A stretch of DNA of 64,000 nt from Oreohelix idahoensis (lineage: Eukaryota > Mollusca > Gastropoda > Stylommatophora > Oreohelicidae): the NCBI GenBank assembly GCA_024509875.1, contig JAMPIV010012216.1:1-64000 (forward strand), given 5' to 3'. A program made the position numbers and the translations under genes. The notes below the pieces were generated by a model. The model was not told the origin of the DNA. It saw only the letters and a list, made by a program, of their open reading frames with translations, and ran no database searches. Shown here in pieces: positions 34,738 to 45,639 of this stretch (its first letter is position 1; each line of letters starts with the position of its first letter).

Positions 34738-36243
34738 TCAGCGGCCATCACGCCTGGTGGCGTCTTGTAGGGCAGCAACAAATTGATTCCACTTTGCTCG
34801 GTCGGCGGCCATCCTTCGTACAGTGCCCCAGCTGTGGTTCATTCTTTGCATCTCAGCTTCCACAGTTCTCCGCCAAGTTGTCTTTGGTCGGCCTCTCTTT
34901 CGCTTTCCCTCGGGGGTCCATAGCATAGCTGTTCTTGTGATGGTATCAGGGTCCCTTCTGAGGACATAGCCAACCCAACTCCAGCGTCTGCCAGCTATGA
35001 TGGTGTGCATGTCCTCCTGGTTACTCCGAATAAGTAGGTCTTGGTTGCTGATGGTGTTTGGCCAAAAGATTCGGAGAATTTTCCTTAGGCAGATTGTGTG
35101 GAAGGAGGACAGTTTCAACATTTCCTTCTCTGTTACTCTCCAACATTCCGCACCATAGAGAAGCACAGAAAGTACACAGCTCTCATACAGTCTTAATTTG
35201 GTGTTTGTGCTGTATTGGGAAGACTTCAAAATGTTGTTGAGAACAGCAAAGGCTGTTCTCGCTTTATTCTTTCTGTTGTTAATGTCCTTGCTTGTTCCGC
35301 CGTCAGGTGTTACTATGCTTCCTAGGTAAGTAAATGTGTCTGTCTGTTCTAACTTCTGGTTCCGGACTGTTACTGGCTCAGGATTGCCCACATTTAGTGT
35401 CATGACCTCTGTCTTCTTCAAATTGATGTTCAGGCCAACCTGCTGGCCATACTTATTCAGTCTATCGGTTTTGTCTTGAATGTGTTGGTGTGAATGCGCG
35501 AGTAGTGCAATGTCATCTGCATATTCCAAATCTTCCAGTGTAGAAAACGTTGTCCATCTAATTCCTCTTGGACTGCCCTCTGTTGTCTGGCGCATCACCC
35601 AATCTATGACTGTCAAAAATAATGTTGTTGATAAGGGGCATCCCTGTCGTACTCCTGTTTTCACTTCGAAAGTTACATTGCTCGATCCAACACTGCACGT
35701 AAAGTTAGAATAGAGGCTTTTTATAATGGAAACAATGCGGCTGGGAATTCCATAAGCCCTCAGAATTTTCCATAGGCTGTCCCTGTGTATGCTGTCGAAA
35801 GCCTTTTCAAAATCAACAAAGTTAATGTACAGCTGTCTCTGCCATTCTGAGCACTGCTCTATAATGTTCCTGAGGGTAAATATATGATCTGCACATCTTC
35901 TGCTCTTTCTGAAGCCCGCTTGTTCTTTCCTCAGTTTATGGTCAACTGCTTTTGAAATTCTCTGGATGATTATCCTGCCTAGTATTTTGCTGGGAACTGA
36001 GAGGAGGGTAATTCCTCTCCAGTTGTTGCAGTCTGCAAGGTCGCCCTTCTTGGGCAATTTGACAATTATTCTTTTACTCCATTCTGTTGGTGTTGTCTCA
36101 GTTTCCCAGACTTGTGCAAATAGTGGTTCTAATAGTTCTGCTGCTAGTTCAGGGTCTGTCTTGAATAGCTCAGCATTCAGATTGTCGTGACCAGGCGCTT
36201 TTCCATTTTTTAGCCCTTTGATAGCTGTGATAATTTCTTCTTT
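34738..36243 (-). pseudogene. RTE-B reverse transcriptase
   Basis: Open from directly after the TGA at 36244 to the stop at 34738. The N-terminal RT motif GLKNGKAPGHDNLNAELF lies at about 36210-36155, before the first methionine at 36057. Then CNNWRGITLLSVPSK, EQAGFRKSRRCADHIF, INFVDFEKAFDSIHRDSLW (first Asp), GVRQGCPLSTTLF, LEYADDIALLAHS (catalytic Asp pair, near 35520), FTYLGS, LLYGAECW and GRPKTTWRRTVEAEM at the C-terminus. All expected RT blocks are present and no frameshift was seen. No RNase H domain, as usual for RTE. Confidence 0.88.
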
Positions 36244-37548
36244 TCATGGAATGTCTGTATTTATGTCTAAGTCACTTTCAGCCTCAGGAACATTCAGCTG
36301 AGTCTCTGGTGGTTCCTTATTCAGTGTTTCTCTGAAGTGCTCTGCCCATCTTGTTTCCTGCCCCTGTGCTGTGGTGATGAGATTTCCTTGCTTGTCTCTT
36401 ACTAACGTTATGTTGTTTGCACCAAATTTTCCACTGATAGCTTTAGTTATTTTATAAACTGTGCTTTGTTCATTTCTCAGTGCTGCCTCTTCTGCCTGTC
36501 CTGCAAGGTCATCCAGAAATGTCCTTTTGTCAGCACGGGTTTGACGTTTTACTTCCTTGTCCGGCTGACTGTACTGTTCACTATATATTGCCTTTAACCT
36601 GGGAGACTTAGCTTCTGTTTTCTTCCTTTTCATTTCCTTTCTCTTCGCTATGGTGTTTAGCGTTTCTGGTGTTATCCAGTCTTGGCTCTTTCTTTCCTGG
36701 AATCCCAAGCATGACTTGCTGCTTTCTTTGTATATTGTTGAGATGATGTTGAATTTCTGGTCCACATCGTTGGTCTCTGTTCTTTCCTGGCTTTTGGTAA
36801 TCAGATATCGTCTCTTTACGTCGACCATGAACGCTTTTCTGGTGAGGGGGTCCTTAAGTTTCATGATGTTATATCTTTTCTGTTTGACTGCAACTGGTCC
36901 AGCAGCTCTGAGTTTCACCTTCAGTCTTGCTACTACTAGGTGATGGTCACTTCCCACATCTGCGCCTCTTCTTACTTTCACGTCTTGTAGTGCATGTCTC
37001 CATCTGCCATTGATCATTATGTGATCTATCTGGTTTTTGTCTCGTCCGTTTGGTGATTCCCATGTTAACTTGTGCACTTCTTTGTGTTGAAAAAGTGTTC
37101 CTCCAATGACCAGGTTGTTAATACTGCAGAAGCTTATTAATTTGTCCCCATTCTCATTTACTGTTCCACTGCCGCATTTCCCCATTACTCTTTCGTTATA
37201 ATTATTATGTGTTCCAACTTTCGCATTTAGGTCTCCCATTACTATAATAAGATCGTACCTGCATACCGCTTCCATTTTCTTTTGTACCTGTTGATAGAAC
37301 TCATCCTTGATCTCTTCATCGCTGTCATTTGTTGGTGCATAGCATTGTATAATTGTGGTGTTGGTGAATCTCCCTCTCAGTCTTGCTCTTATTAGTCTGT
37401 TGTTAATGGGTTTCCATTCCAGTAGAGACCTTTCCATTCCTTTCTTAAGGATAATGGCTACACCTTCGTTGTGCTGACCGTCCTCTCTACCAGAATAAAG
37501 TACTGTTTCCCCTGTAGCTGTGTTTTTATTCTCCCCATCCCTGTCCAT
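36244..37548 (-). pseudogene. RTE-B endonuclease and linker
   Basis: 434 codons. EEP endonuclease motifs in order: HNEGVAIILKKG (near codon 26), IQCYAPTNDS (near 68), MGDLNAKVG (near 104), NQIDHIMINGRW (near 176) and GSDHHLVVARLK (near 203). A basic linker of about 200 residues follows. The ORF ends at an in-frame TGA (36246-36244) just before the RT, and the same frame continues beyond it. The nicking enzyme looks catalytically complete. Confidence 0.85.
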
Positions 37549-37976
37549 CTGCTCTCGCTTATTCCCAGGATATGTAGTTTGTAATTCCTCATCTCTGCTG
37601 TGATCTGTCTCAGCTTTCCTGCCTCATTCATAGTTCTGACATTCCAAAAACCAATTCTGGTTTCGTGTTTTGCGGTCTGGGCATCCGTTTTCATGCCAGT
37701 GGCTTCCTTTCGGCTTTCACCACTGTCAGTCATACGAGCCTGAGACTCCGGATGTCCATCCCGCATCAAAGTATTTTCATTTATTGCTGTTTCCGTAACG
37801 TGTGCGATTTTTTTACACAGACAGGGGTGTCGGCCCTGTGCTAAAACCCCCAACCTGGAGGACCAGGGTACCAGCTTTTGTCTGACCCCTACCCACGCAG
37901 ACCAGTCCAGCATGGTTGAACCTACCAGGAGTAAAACTCCCACTGGCATTGCTCTGGGGATTGTCAGGGTACACAA
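37458..37976 (-). pseudogene. RTE-B leader ORF and endonuclease start
   Basis: 172 codons. The first 110 residues show no known domain and have a Ser/Thr- and charge-rich middle. Then HETRIGFWNVRTMNEAGKLR and LGISESRWTG are the start of the EEP endonuclease. The frame then shifts by one base around 37510-37545, and the rest continues in the next ORF, which begins GENKNTATGETV in the corresponding register. Confidence 0.75.
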
Positions 37977-38028
37977 GCTGCCATACCGCTACAAGGTATA
38001 GGTACCATTGATGGCAGACCATAGATAT

Positions 38029-38985
38029 ATATCATTATAAATCACACTCAGACGCTGACTTCCATAGATATAGAAATTTTATGCTGACGTCATAAACTAA
38101 GTAACTAAGCAACCTCTGTGCACTGAACATTTGGTCTTTGTCACTGACTAAAACAGTCTTATGTACGGAAAGCAGGAACTTTGTATATCCTGTTTCTTAT
38201 GAATTGTCAATTGAGTTTTCTTGCGTTATGTAACATCATTTCAGAACCCCCACTCCACCCCCTTTTAACAAAGCGTAACATCTCGGCAATCCACCCATTC
38301 CCCCACACTTCTTTCCGTTACATAATTTGTGAACGGACCCAAAGGGTTCTTTTTTTTTATTGTTCTATTTTTGGTCCAGCCATGTGATTCTAATCAGTGT
38401 TCTCACTTTTATTTTTCATGTTTTTTTACTTAGATATCACTTTCTTTCCTTTCTGTTTCTATTCATCTGTCCCTGACAAAGGTCTTGTGGCCACAACATA
38501 CGTTTTTTTTTCCCTTATCTTTTAAGGCTTATTAGCTTTTATTTTTTTCTCCCTCTGCTCCTATGTTCTATTAAACAAAAGTGTCTGAAGTGATACATGT
38601 TTCATTTATTGATGTCACATGGGTCGTATGTCATATGCATTTTATTATTAGTGACCAGGATTGTGTATATTTAGTAGTGAATTAATATTATTTGTGAATT
38701 ATTAATCATGCATATTGACGATGTAAAACAGTAAAAGCATCATGTGCTTGCTGTAAAATAGCTTGTAAAAGAGTTCGGCATTGATTAATGACAATTGTTT
38801 ATTAATATTATGTGAGCTAAATAAAGTAATAATCCCGTTTTTTGTACCCTATCGTAAGAGTTTGTTTTCATGCTGCTGGCAACACACAAATATGCCAGAA
38901 TGCCTATAACAATGGAACAAAATCTAGGTTAAAATTGTGACTACTTTGTGACATGGAATCTTTATAGATCAAGTTCTGTTTGTTG
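38029..38985. other. Intron sequence, with a possible Penelope remnant
   Basis: No gene. At 38471-38502 the plus strand reads CCCTGACAAAGGTCTTGTGG followed by CCACAACATACG, resembling the terminal repeat of the Penelope-like element at 46603-50326 read on its own strand. Confidence 0.4.
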
Positions 38986-39024
38986 TCGGTATGTATTGTT
39001 ATTTGTCATCATTTTCCTTTGTGC

Positions 39025-39290
39025 ACCTTACAGAGCATGCAGCCATCACTGCACCTTACAGAGCATGTAGCCATCACTGCACCTTACAGAGCATGCAGCC
39101 ATCACTGCACCTTACAGAGCATGCAGCCATCACTGCACCTTACAGAGCATGCAGCCATCACTGCACCTTACAGAGAATGCAGCCATCACTGCATCTTACA
39201 GAGCATGCAGCCATCACTGCACCTTACAGAGCATGTAGCCATCACTGCACCTTACAGAGCATGCGGCCATCACTGCACGTCTGGTCATTT
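39025..39290 (+). repeat. 28-bp minisatellite
   Basis: About nine and a half copies of a 28-bp unit (CTTACAGAGCATGCAGCC then ATCACTGCAC) with very few differences. Two long plus ORFs (38980-39387, 38991-39293) exist only because the unit lacks stops. A C tract with a few G follows at 39440-39488. Confidence 0.95.
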
Positions 39291-39956
39291 TGAAGAAATC
39301 CTGGTACCAACATGCTCCTGCACTGATGGTTTCTATAGCAATCTGTTTGAAATGAGGTTGCCAGGTCCTTGTACAATCTCATGTTAATCACTTTTTTATG
39401 ACATGCCTGATGGTGCAGAAGTCCTATTCTATCTTTAAAGCCCCCCCCCCCCCCCCCCCCGTGCGCCGCGCCCCCCCCCCCCCCCCCCGTAACTACACGG
39501 TGCATGTAAGGTTATTACTGTAGCTAAATTATATGTATACTGTCATTTTTATAAGGCATAGAAAACATAGAAAATTGCACAAACTTGTAGATTTTCTGAG
39601 GCAGTAAAACAGGATACTTTTTCTTATGGACAATAGTCTTAGCAACACATCTGTCCTGTGAACATAGAGTTTACTATATTTTTCTAGTTATTTCCATTAC
39701 TTCTAAACCGGTGATCCTATCATAACATTTGAAACCTTTTATTCTTCAGAAACATCCATTTATGAAAGTCTGTAAATTTCTTTAAGGAGTTATATTTTTC
39801 CAGTGTCTCTTTGTCTTCTTTCCACATCAAGAACAGTCTTGCTTTGTGAAGGTTTCACTTAATTTTTGGAGTGCTTAGTCTCAACAAGTTTCACTTAATT
39901 TTTGGAGTGCATGGTCTCAATAAGTAATTCTATGATGCTCCTACAGATGTACTCAC

Positions 39957-40073
39957 TGAATAAGGATGTAAGTTTGCAGATGACCATGACAAAGTCAGGA
40001 AGGCTGATTTGACTGTCTCTTCCACCATATCGTCTCACAATGGAAGTTAGAACATTTCGGTTTATGGGAAATC
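39957..40073 (-). CDS. Calpain-like gene, EF-hand 4 exon
   Basis: 117-nt exon on the minus strand between a TTGTCTTTCAG acceptor and an A/GTGAGT donor. Joined in phase to the previous exon it reads GFPINRNVLTSIVRRYGG, then RDSQISLPDFVMVICKLTSL and F. This matches the fourth EF-hand of calpain large subunits, where a hydrophobic helix, a loop ending in DF and an exit helix are found. The calcium-loop acidic residues are partly missing, as is common in EF4. To my recollection the matching vertebrate calpain exon is also 117 nt. The phases (enters with 2 nt of a Gly codon, leaves with 1 nt) agree with both neighbours. Confidence 0.85.
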
Positions 40074-40207
40074 CTGAAAGACAAATCAAATTAATACAGT
40101 ATAGTTAAACTTAATCAGTTTAAATCTTAATAAAACTTACTCTACTTAATCTCACAAGGCTGAAAGCAAAAACAACAATCAGAAGGGTCACTATCAGAGA
40201 CTTGTTA

Positions 40208-40509
40208 GGGACCTCAAGACGCAGCAATAGAGACCGCAGTCAGCAACTCATAGCTTGACTGCCTGCGTCAGGACCGGCGAACCAGAGCTGGTCAAGACCG
40301 CACTCCACCTCCACGTGGTGGTCCTGGAAACAGTCTGCAGCTGTGCAGGCTGGCTGAGCGAGTGTGGATCGAAATGGGAAGGCAAACCCGGTCCTAAAAA
40401 ATGCCGTGCAGAAGTCGGATGTGTCGACCGAAAGGTGCAGATATCGCAGCTACGTTGTAAACAGACACAACGCAACCACCGTCCTTTTCAGGGCGAACGA
40501 AGAAGAAGA
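40208..40509 (+). mobile_element. SINE-E copy 3 with target-site duplication
   Basis: 302 bp, GGGACCTCAAGACGCAGC to GAACGAAGAAGAAG. Flanked by AGAGACTTGTTA at 40196-40207 and 40510-40521 (12-bp duplication). It interrupts the LINE-C reverse transcriptase just before the FADD motif. Confidence 0.92.
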
Positions 40510-41046
40510 AGAGACTTGTTATTTGCTGATGATGATGCAGTCATCACTCAAGGCCAACAGGAACTTCAGAGCTTGATGAATCGCTTCACTCAAGCATGCA
40601 AGGACTTTGGCCTCACAATAAGTCTAAAGAAAACTAATGTGCTGAGTCAGGATGTGGATGCTGCACCAGTTATCACTATTGATAACTATGAATTGGCAGT
40701 GGTGCACCACTTCACATACCTGGGGTCTACCATCAATGACAAACTCTGGACACAGAAATTGACAGCCACATTTTCAAAGCTCCAGCTTCCTTTGCCCACC
40801 TCACATCACGTGTTTTGGGAAACTCCAAACTCACAATGAAGACCAACGCTGCGGTATATAACGCCTGCATCGCCAGCACACTTATATATGGCAGCGAGAC
40901 ATGGACAACCTATGCTAAGCAAGAAAGAAGGCTAAATACCTTCCATCTACTGTGTCTACGCCACATCCTCGGCATTTCGTGGAAAGATAAAGTGGCAAAT
41001 GTTGAGGTGTTGTCACGTGCTGGCCTTCATAGCATGTATACACTGC

Positions 41047-41341
41047 GGGACCCAAAGATGCAGCAATAGTGAATGCAGTCAGCGACCCATAGCTTGACTG
41101 CTTGCATCAGGACCAGCAAACCTTGGTCAAGACCGTGGTGGTCCTGGAAACAGTCTGCAGCAGTGCAGTCTGGCTGAGTGAGTACGGATCGAAATGGGAA
41201 GGCAAACCCGGTCCCTAAAAAATGCCGTGCTGAAGTCGGATATGTCGACTGAAAGGTGCAGATATCATAGCTAAGGCGTAAACAGACACAACGCAACCAC
41301 CGTCCTTTTCAGGGCGAACGAGGAAGAAGGAAGAAGAAGAA
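41047..41341 (+). mobile_element. SINE-E copy 4 with target-site duplication
   Basis: 295 bp, GGGACCCAAAGATGCAGC to GAAGAAGAAGAA. Flanked by GTATACACTGC at 41036-41046 and 41342-41352 (11 bp). A short internal deletion removes the TCCACCTCCACG part. It is the second SINE-E in the same LINE-C copy, in the same orientation. Confidence 0.92.
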
Positions 41342-41412
41342 GTATACACTGCTTAGACAGTGCAGACTGATGGGGCAATTATTATTATAATCAATTTTAT
41401 ATGTTCATATTT

Positions 41413-41493
41413 AGTACTTCTGTATTAAAATTGATTATATATATATATTATAAGTATATATATATATATAATCAATTTTAATACAGAAGTACT
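41413..41493. repeat. 81-bp palindrome
   Basis: Left arm AGTACTTCTGTATTAAAATT then GATTATATATATATAT; the right arm is its reverse complement, separated by about seven bases. Arms of about 36 bases pair almost perfectly. It touches the GAAGAA tail of LINE-J. It may be a small MITE or a foldback created at insertion. Confidence 0.9.
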
Positions 41494-41528
41494 TCTTCTT
41501 CTTCTTCTTGCGATCGCATCTTTGATGA

Positions 41529-42635
41529 TTACACCGTCAGACGAGTTCTCATGATGAATTCGACTGTTGTTTGAAGTTCCTCTTTAACTCCATATAGCTT
41601 TGAGTTTAGTGTTGAGTCATTGGGCCAGTATATCTTTCTTAACTGGTCATACAGAGGACAGTCCTGTAGAACATGCTCAGCAGTTTGTTCGTTTAATCCA
41701 CATGTGCACAGTGGTGAGGCAGACAATCGTAGCTTGTGCATGTGTTTATTCAGTTTGTTATGCCCTGTCCTGAGTCGAAAAATAGTTATCTGTCCCTGCC
41801 GGTCGAGAGTGTGATAGTCGTCTTTGGGTTGGTTCTGTTGTCTTCTGATAGTCTGGATAGCTCTCTTTTTCTCAAAGTATGTGACTTCATTATCTTCTTG
41901 TTCACATTCTCCTCCCTTTTTTGCAAGTTTATCTGCCTTTTCATTTCCAGGTACACCACAATGAGATGGTACCCACTGAAGTATGGTTCTCTTTTTGGCA
42001 GCTACCTTGTTTAGTTCATTTCTCAGATGCGGGAGTTTACCACCCTTGAGAGCTTGCAGGACAGACAGTGCATCTGTGAGGATGACTACCTGGTGGCAGT
42101 CAGAGTTGGTGTTATAAATCATATTTGCAGCTTGCTCTAGAGCTTGAACCTCAGCTGTATAGTTGGAACAGAATTTACCAGTGGGAATGTGCCTAGTCTC
42201 ATAGTGGTTGTCAGGATATGAGATAAAGATACCGGCACCTCCATTCCTAACAGCATTAGTTGCTGATCCATCTGTATAGGCATGTATCCATGATTGATCG
42301 GGATAGCTTTCTTTGATCATACTCAATGTAGCAGTTCGTTTTTGCAGATCATTATACTCATATCCACTTGTGAGACCACTGACTGATGTATTAATTTGGA
42401 GGGCACTGCTGGCCTGCTCCCATGGTACAGGGTATAGGGTGGGCTTCAGTGGTGTTGTCTTCATGGATAGGTCTTCTTGATGCTGTCTTATAAGTCTTTT
42501 TCCCCGATGCACAAAGCTGCTACGCTTTAGACGTCCCAATGCCAGATCATCTAGTCTTGCCTTCATTGGGTGCATTGGCATACTGTAGTACTTTTCCATC
42601 TGGATCATGGTTTTTGTGTCTCTTCTATGGGACAA
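41529..42635 (-). pseudogene. LINE-J RNase H domain and zinc-binding C-terminus
   Basis: 368 codons in the same frame as the RT, after the single TAG. RNase H type I signature: IHAYTDGSATNAVRNGGAG (first Asp), NYTAEVQALEQA (Glu), ILTDALSVLQAL (Asp) and VPSHCGVPGNEKADKLAK (His and last Asp). Then IFRLRTGHNKLNKHM and a C-terminal C-X-C-(X11)-H-X4-C type cluster (LCTCGLNEQTAEHVLQDC). It removes RNA from the RNA-DNA hybrid during element copying. The domain appears complete, so only the stop and the truncation make this copy dead. Confidence 0.88.
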
Positions 42636-42638
42636 TGT

Positions 42639-43499
42639 CTATAATCCAGCAACCTTCTGCATCTCTGTTATTGGTGTAGTTTTCATGGCTCCTGTAATGA
42701 GCCTGAGAGCTTGATTTTGCACCTTGTCCAAAGACTGCAGATGTGAGTTAGCAGCCGATGACCATGCTGCTGAGCTAAACTCTAAGTGTGGTCTTATTAC
42801 TCCATTATAAATCTTCTTTAGATTTCGTTCATTTGCTCCCCAGTTGGTACCTGCTAATTTTCTGATTATGCCTAGTCGTCTTCGGGCCTTTCCTTCTGCA
42901 TTTTCAATATGCTTATTCCATGTAAGCCTTTGGTCAAATGTCACCCCAAAATAGGTGGGGTAGCTTTCTTCCTTGATCACGGTTGTCCCTAGGTGTATGT
43001 TAGCTGATTTGTCCTTGGGGGCGAGGGAGAACAGTGTTGTGGAGGTTTTGTCTGTGTTTATTGTGATAAGCCATTTCTCTGCCCATGACACTAGCATGTC
43101 TGCTGCCCGCTGCATTCTATAATTTGCTGTGGTGACATTTTCATCAGCGCACCAGAGTACTAGGTCATCTGCATATAAGGCAGCTTTAACTCCTGCAGGG
43201 AGATCTTTCACCAGGTCATTGATGTAAACAAGGAAGAGTGTTGGGGAAATTACTCCTCCTTGAGGTACCCCCTGATGGAGCAACACTTTTCTGCTCTGCA
43301 GACCGTCAAGAGTGACTCTAGTTCTCCTGTTATGCAAGTATGACTGGATCCATTTCATCATGTTGCCTTGGGTTCCACTTCTCCTAAGTTTTGCAATGAG
43401 GCCATCTTTCCACACCTTGTCAAAGGCCTGCTTGAAGTCGACCCAGATCGTTAGGACCTTTTTCTTCTCCTGGAAGGCATCTTCTATTGCTTGAGACAA
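42639..43499 (-). pseudogene. LINE-J reverse transcriptase
   Basis: 286 codons, open to an in-frame TAG at 42641-42639. RT motifs: TIWVDFKQAFDKVWKDGLI (first Asp), GVPQGGVISPTLFLVYINDL, KAALYADDLVLWC (catalytic Asp pair near codon 118), WLITINTDKTSTTLF and TYFGVTFDQRLTWNKHI. It ends in ITEMQKVAGL, and the same frame resumes after the stop as TLSHRRDTK. The upstream part of the protein (endonuclease) is missing. Confidence 0.88.
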
Positions 43500-43535
43500 G
43501 TAAGTAACTTGGTCTTCTATACTGTAGCAAACAGA

Positions 43536-43619
43536 AGTAAAAAAAAAACAAAGACTTCAAAAAAAAAAAAAAATAAAAAGTAAAAAACAAAAAAAAAACA
43601 AAAAAAAAAATTTATTTTC

Positions 43620-43657
<38 letters not shown>

Positions 43658-43735
43658 AAATAAAAACAAAAAAAAAAAAAAAAAAAAAAAAACAAAAAAA
43701 AAAACAAAAACTAAAACATAAAAAAAAATTACAAA
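43536..43735. repeat. A-rich low-complexity tract
   Basis: About 200 bases, over 85 percent A, at the truncated 5' edge of LINE-J. Confidence 0.9.
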
Positions 43736-45285
43736 TCAACAGAATTAATAAAAACTCAGACTGTCCTTTGACTTAAAGTAATTTACTTCCCCAATTATTT
43801 TCTGATCTGTTGTTGTAGTGGAATTGTTTGACTGCTAATCTCTGACATAAAATAGTAATTTTACAGTTTTTCTTCACTGCTGATGAAATGGAACAGCAGT
43901 TTAACTGTTGCCACCACTGGTTTCCTATAATAATAATAATAATATTTGTCGATTAGTCTTGAATTCCTATACCAAACAGTAATTTGATTGTTCCCGTACT
44001 GGCATCTCTTAAAAAATAATAACCTGTTTCAATAACACTATACATCATAATTTTAACCCATCAGAGGCTGAACAAGGCATCTTTCTTCATAAATAAACAA
44101 AAATAATAAATCAGTAATTTATGTCCATTACTGGTTTATGACATGCAACAGTATTTTTATTATTACATTTTATTATGAAATAGTAATTTTATTGTTTCAG
44201 TCCTTGGTTTCTGATATGTTACAGTATTTTGAGCAGCTCCACAACTAATTTCTGACATGAAATAAAAACCTGATTTCCACCACTAAATTTTAGCATGAAA
44301 TATTTTTTATTGTTACCGCCACTTTATTCTGATAAGAGTTTTCCATTTACTCAGTTATAAGATGGTTTTTTTTCTTCCAGTTTTAACATATCTGAAACCA
44401 GGATGCATCTTACAATTGATGGAGTCTTACAGTTTATGTAAACAGAATGTTGATAGTCAGCAGCAAGAGCAAGAAGATGTGACGTAGTGTTCATCATCTA
44501 TGCGCGATCTTGGCTGTATGTGATCATCCTAATATTGCTTCAACTACTGTATGTGTTTGTTGAAGGCCTATGCTCCTTGGGGAGCTAAAGGGTATTGAAA
44601 ACTGTATGTGGAATGGCAATAAATACAAGTTTTTGTTATTTTGATGAATATGTGAACCCTCATTGTCACCGAGATAATTTCATTTTGATGCAGCACTGAT
44701 GAGACAAATTATTCTGTAATCAGAAGAGCACAGAAAAAAGATCTTTTAGGGGTATAATTTTACAATAAATGACATGAATATTCGAGGTTATAAGAAATAA
44801 TACATTTTATATTATGTTTTAAAGCAACAACCAAGTATTTTTTATTTCATGATGAGAAATTTCCCATTCAACCTTTGATAAGTTAGAATATATATTGTTT
44901 TCAATTCCAAATAATTTGAATAATTGTCGGATCATGAAAGAGACATCATATCTCCTGTCCAATCATTGTACATAGGGCAAATCAAAATTCCCAATTTTGT
45001 ATGCATGTAAAAAAATAAACAAAAACAAACAAGAGAGATAACACAAAACAAAATAAAACCAAACAATAAAAAAGGCAAACAAGAAACAAAAATAATAAAC
45101 AGAGAAGGTATGTAAAGGCCTTGTGTGTTTAGCAGCTTTATATGACCTAAGATAGGAAGATACCAAAAAAAGCTGCTCAACTTCTAGTGGTATGTCATTG
45201 TACTGAAAGGAAATGATAATTTGATAATTTCCATCTGTGATTCCTGACATAGGAGGCACTATAATGTCATCAGAATTTCTAGAGT
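43736..45285. other. Intron sequence with RTE-A tail remnant
   Basis: AT-rich intron. Only 44550-44600 is recognisable: ATGTGTTTGTTGAAGGCC, TATGCTCCTTGGGGAGC, the last 50 bases of RTE-A. Confidence 0.5.
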
Positions 45286-45297
45286 CTATCTGGTATA

Positions 45298-45573
45298 AAA
45301 AAGTAAAGGATCCCATTACACGCCCATCGAGGCATACTGGGAATATGGTGTTAGGCCCATATTTTCTTGACCATTGGCACACTAGGGGTGATGTGGTCAG
45401 CATCATGCCGGCTGCCTTAACCTTCCCAGAAGTTGCTCTGGTACCTAATTCATGAGGCTGGGTCGACCCCGGAGCCGTTTGCGGTCTAAAAAATCCCACC
45501 TCAACTGGGGATTGAACCATGGACCACCAAGCTAGGAAGCCAGTGCACTAAGCACTGTGCTACCACGGCTCGC
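45298..45573 (-). mobile_element. SINE-T copy 1 (tRNA-derived) with target duplication
   Basis: Minus strand. The head has tRNA-like promoter boxes: GTAGCACAGTGCTTAG (A box) and GGTTCAATCCCC (B box). The body follows with GGTGGGATTTTTTAG, CAACTTCTGGGAAGG, GGCATGATGCTGACCAC and a tail ending GGGATCCTTTACTTTTT. Flanked by CTATCTGGTATA at 45286-45297 and 45574-45585 (12 bp, perfect). The minus ORF 44963-45520 is not a gene. Confidence 0.9.
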
Positions 45574-45639
45574 CTATCTGGTATAGGTCTTCACAAAACT
45601 TTTGTAACAGACATTTATTGTACTTGACAGTTATTTTAA

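Larger units (their letters stand above)
34697..38017 (-). mobile_element. RTE-B non-LTR retrotransposon, full length, with target duplication
   Basis: A 3321-bp LINE on the minus strand. A perfect 11-bp direct repeat ACCATAGATAT flanks it (34686-34696 and 38018-38028), so both ends are defined and it is not 5'-truncated. Order: a 5' leader, EEP endonuclease, reverse transcriptase, and a short 3' end closing in TTAAAGAAGAAGAAG. The endonuclease belongs to the RTE/BovB type (the type also found in ruminant CFDP2). Only one frameshift and one stop codon separate it from a continuous reading frame, so this is the youngest LINE in the window. It lies in the intron between the last two calpain exons found. 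Confidence 0.92.
40139..41370 (+). mobile_element. LINE-C fragment carrying two nested SINE-E insertions
   Basis: RT coding runs from about 40150 (a stretch ending TIRRVTIRDLL) into the first SINE, then resumes at 40508 with LLFADDDAVITQGQQEL (catalytic FADD), SLKKTNVLS, HHFTYLGS and, after a frame change near 40815, LTMKTNAAVYNACIASTLIY, GSETW and VEVLSRAGLHSMYTL. The second SINE splits the element there. It continues for about 28 bases after 41342 (CTTAGACAGTGCAGACT) and is then truncated. The plus ORFs 40255-40839 and 40815-41069 are fusions of SINE and LINE sequence. Confidence 0.85.
41500..43535 (-). mobile_element. LINE-J (RT plus RNase H) retrotransposon, 5'-truncated
   Basis: A fourth LINE family, with a jockey-like RT followed by RNase H and a zinc-finger-like end. 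The 3' end reads CGATCGCAAGAAGAAGAAG, a GAA-type tail. Coding starts abruptly near 43530 (EDQVTYLSQAIEDAF, where full elements have a long N-terminal part). Upstream of it is an A-rich tract, so the 5' side was lost. A second, older copy lies at 51430-52975. Confidence 0.85.
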
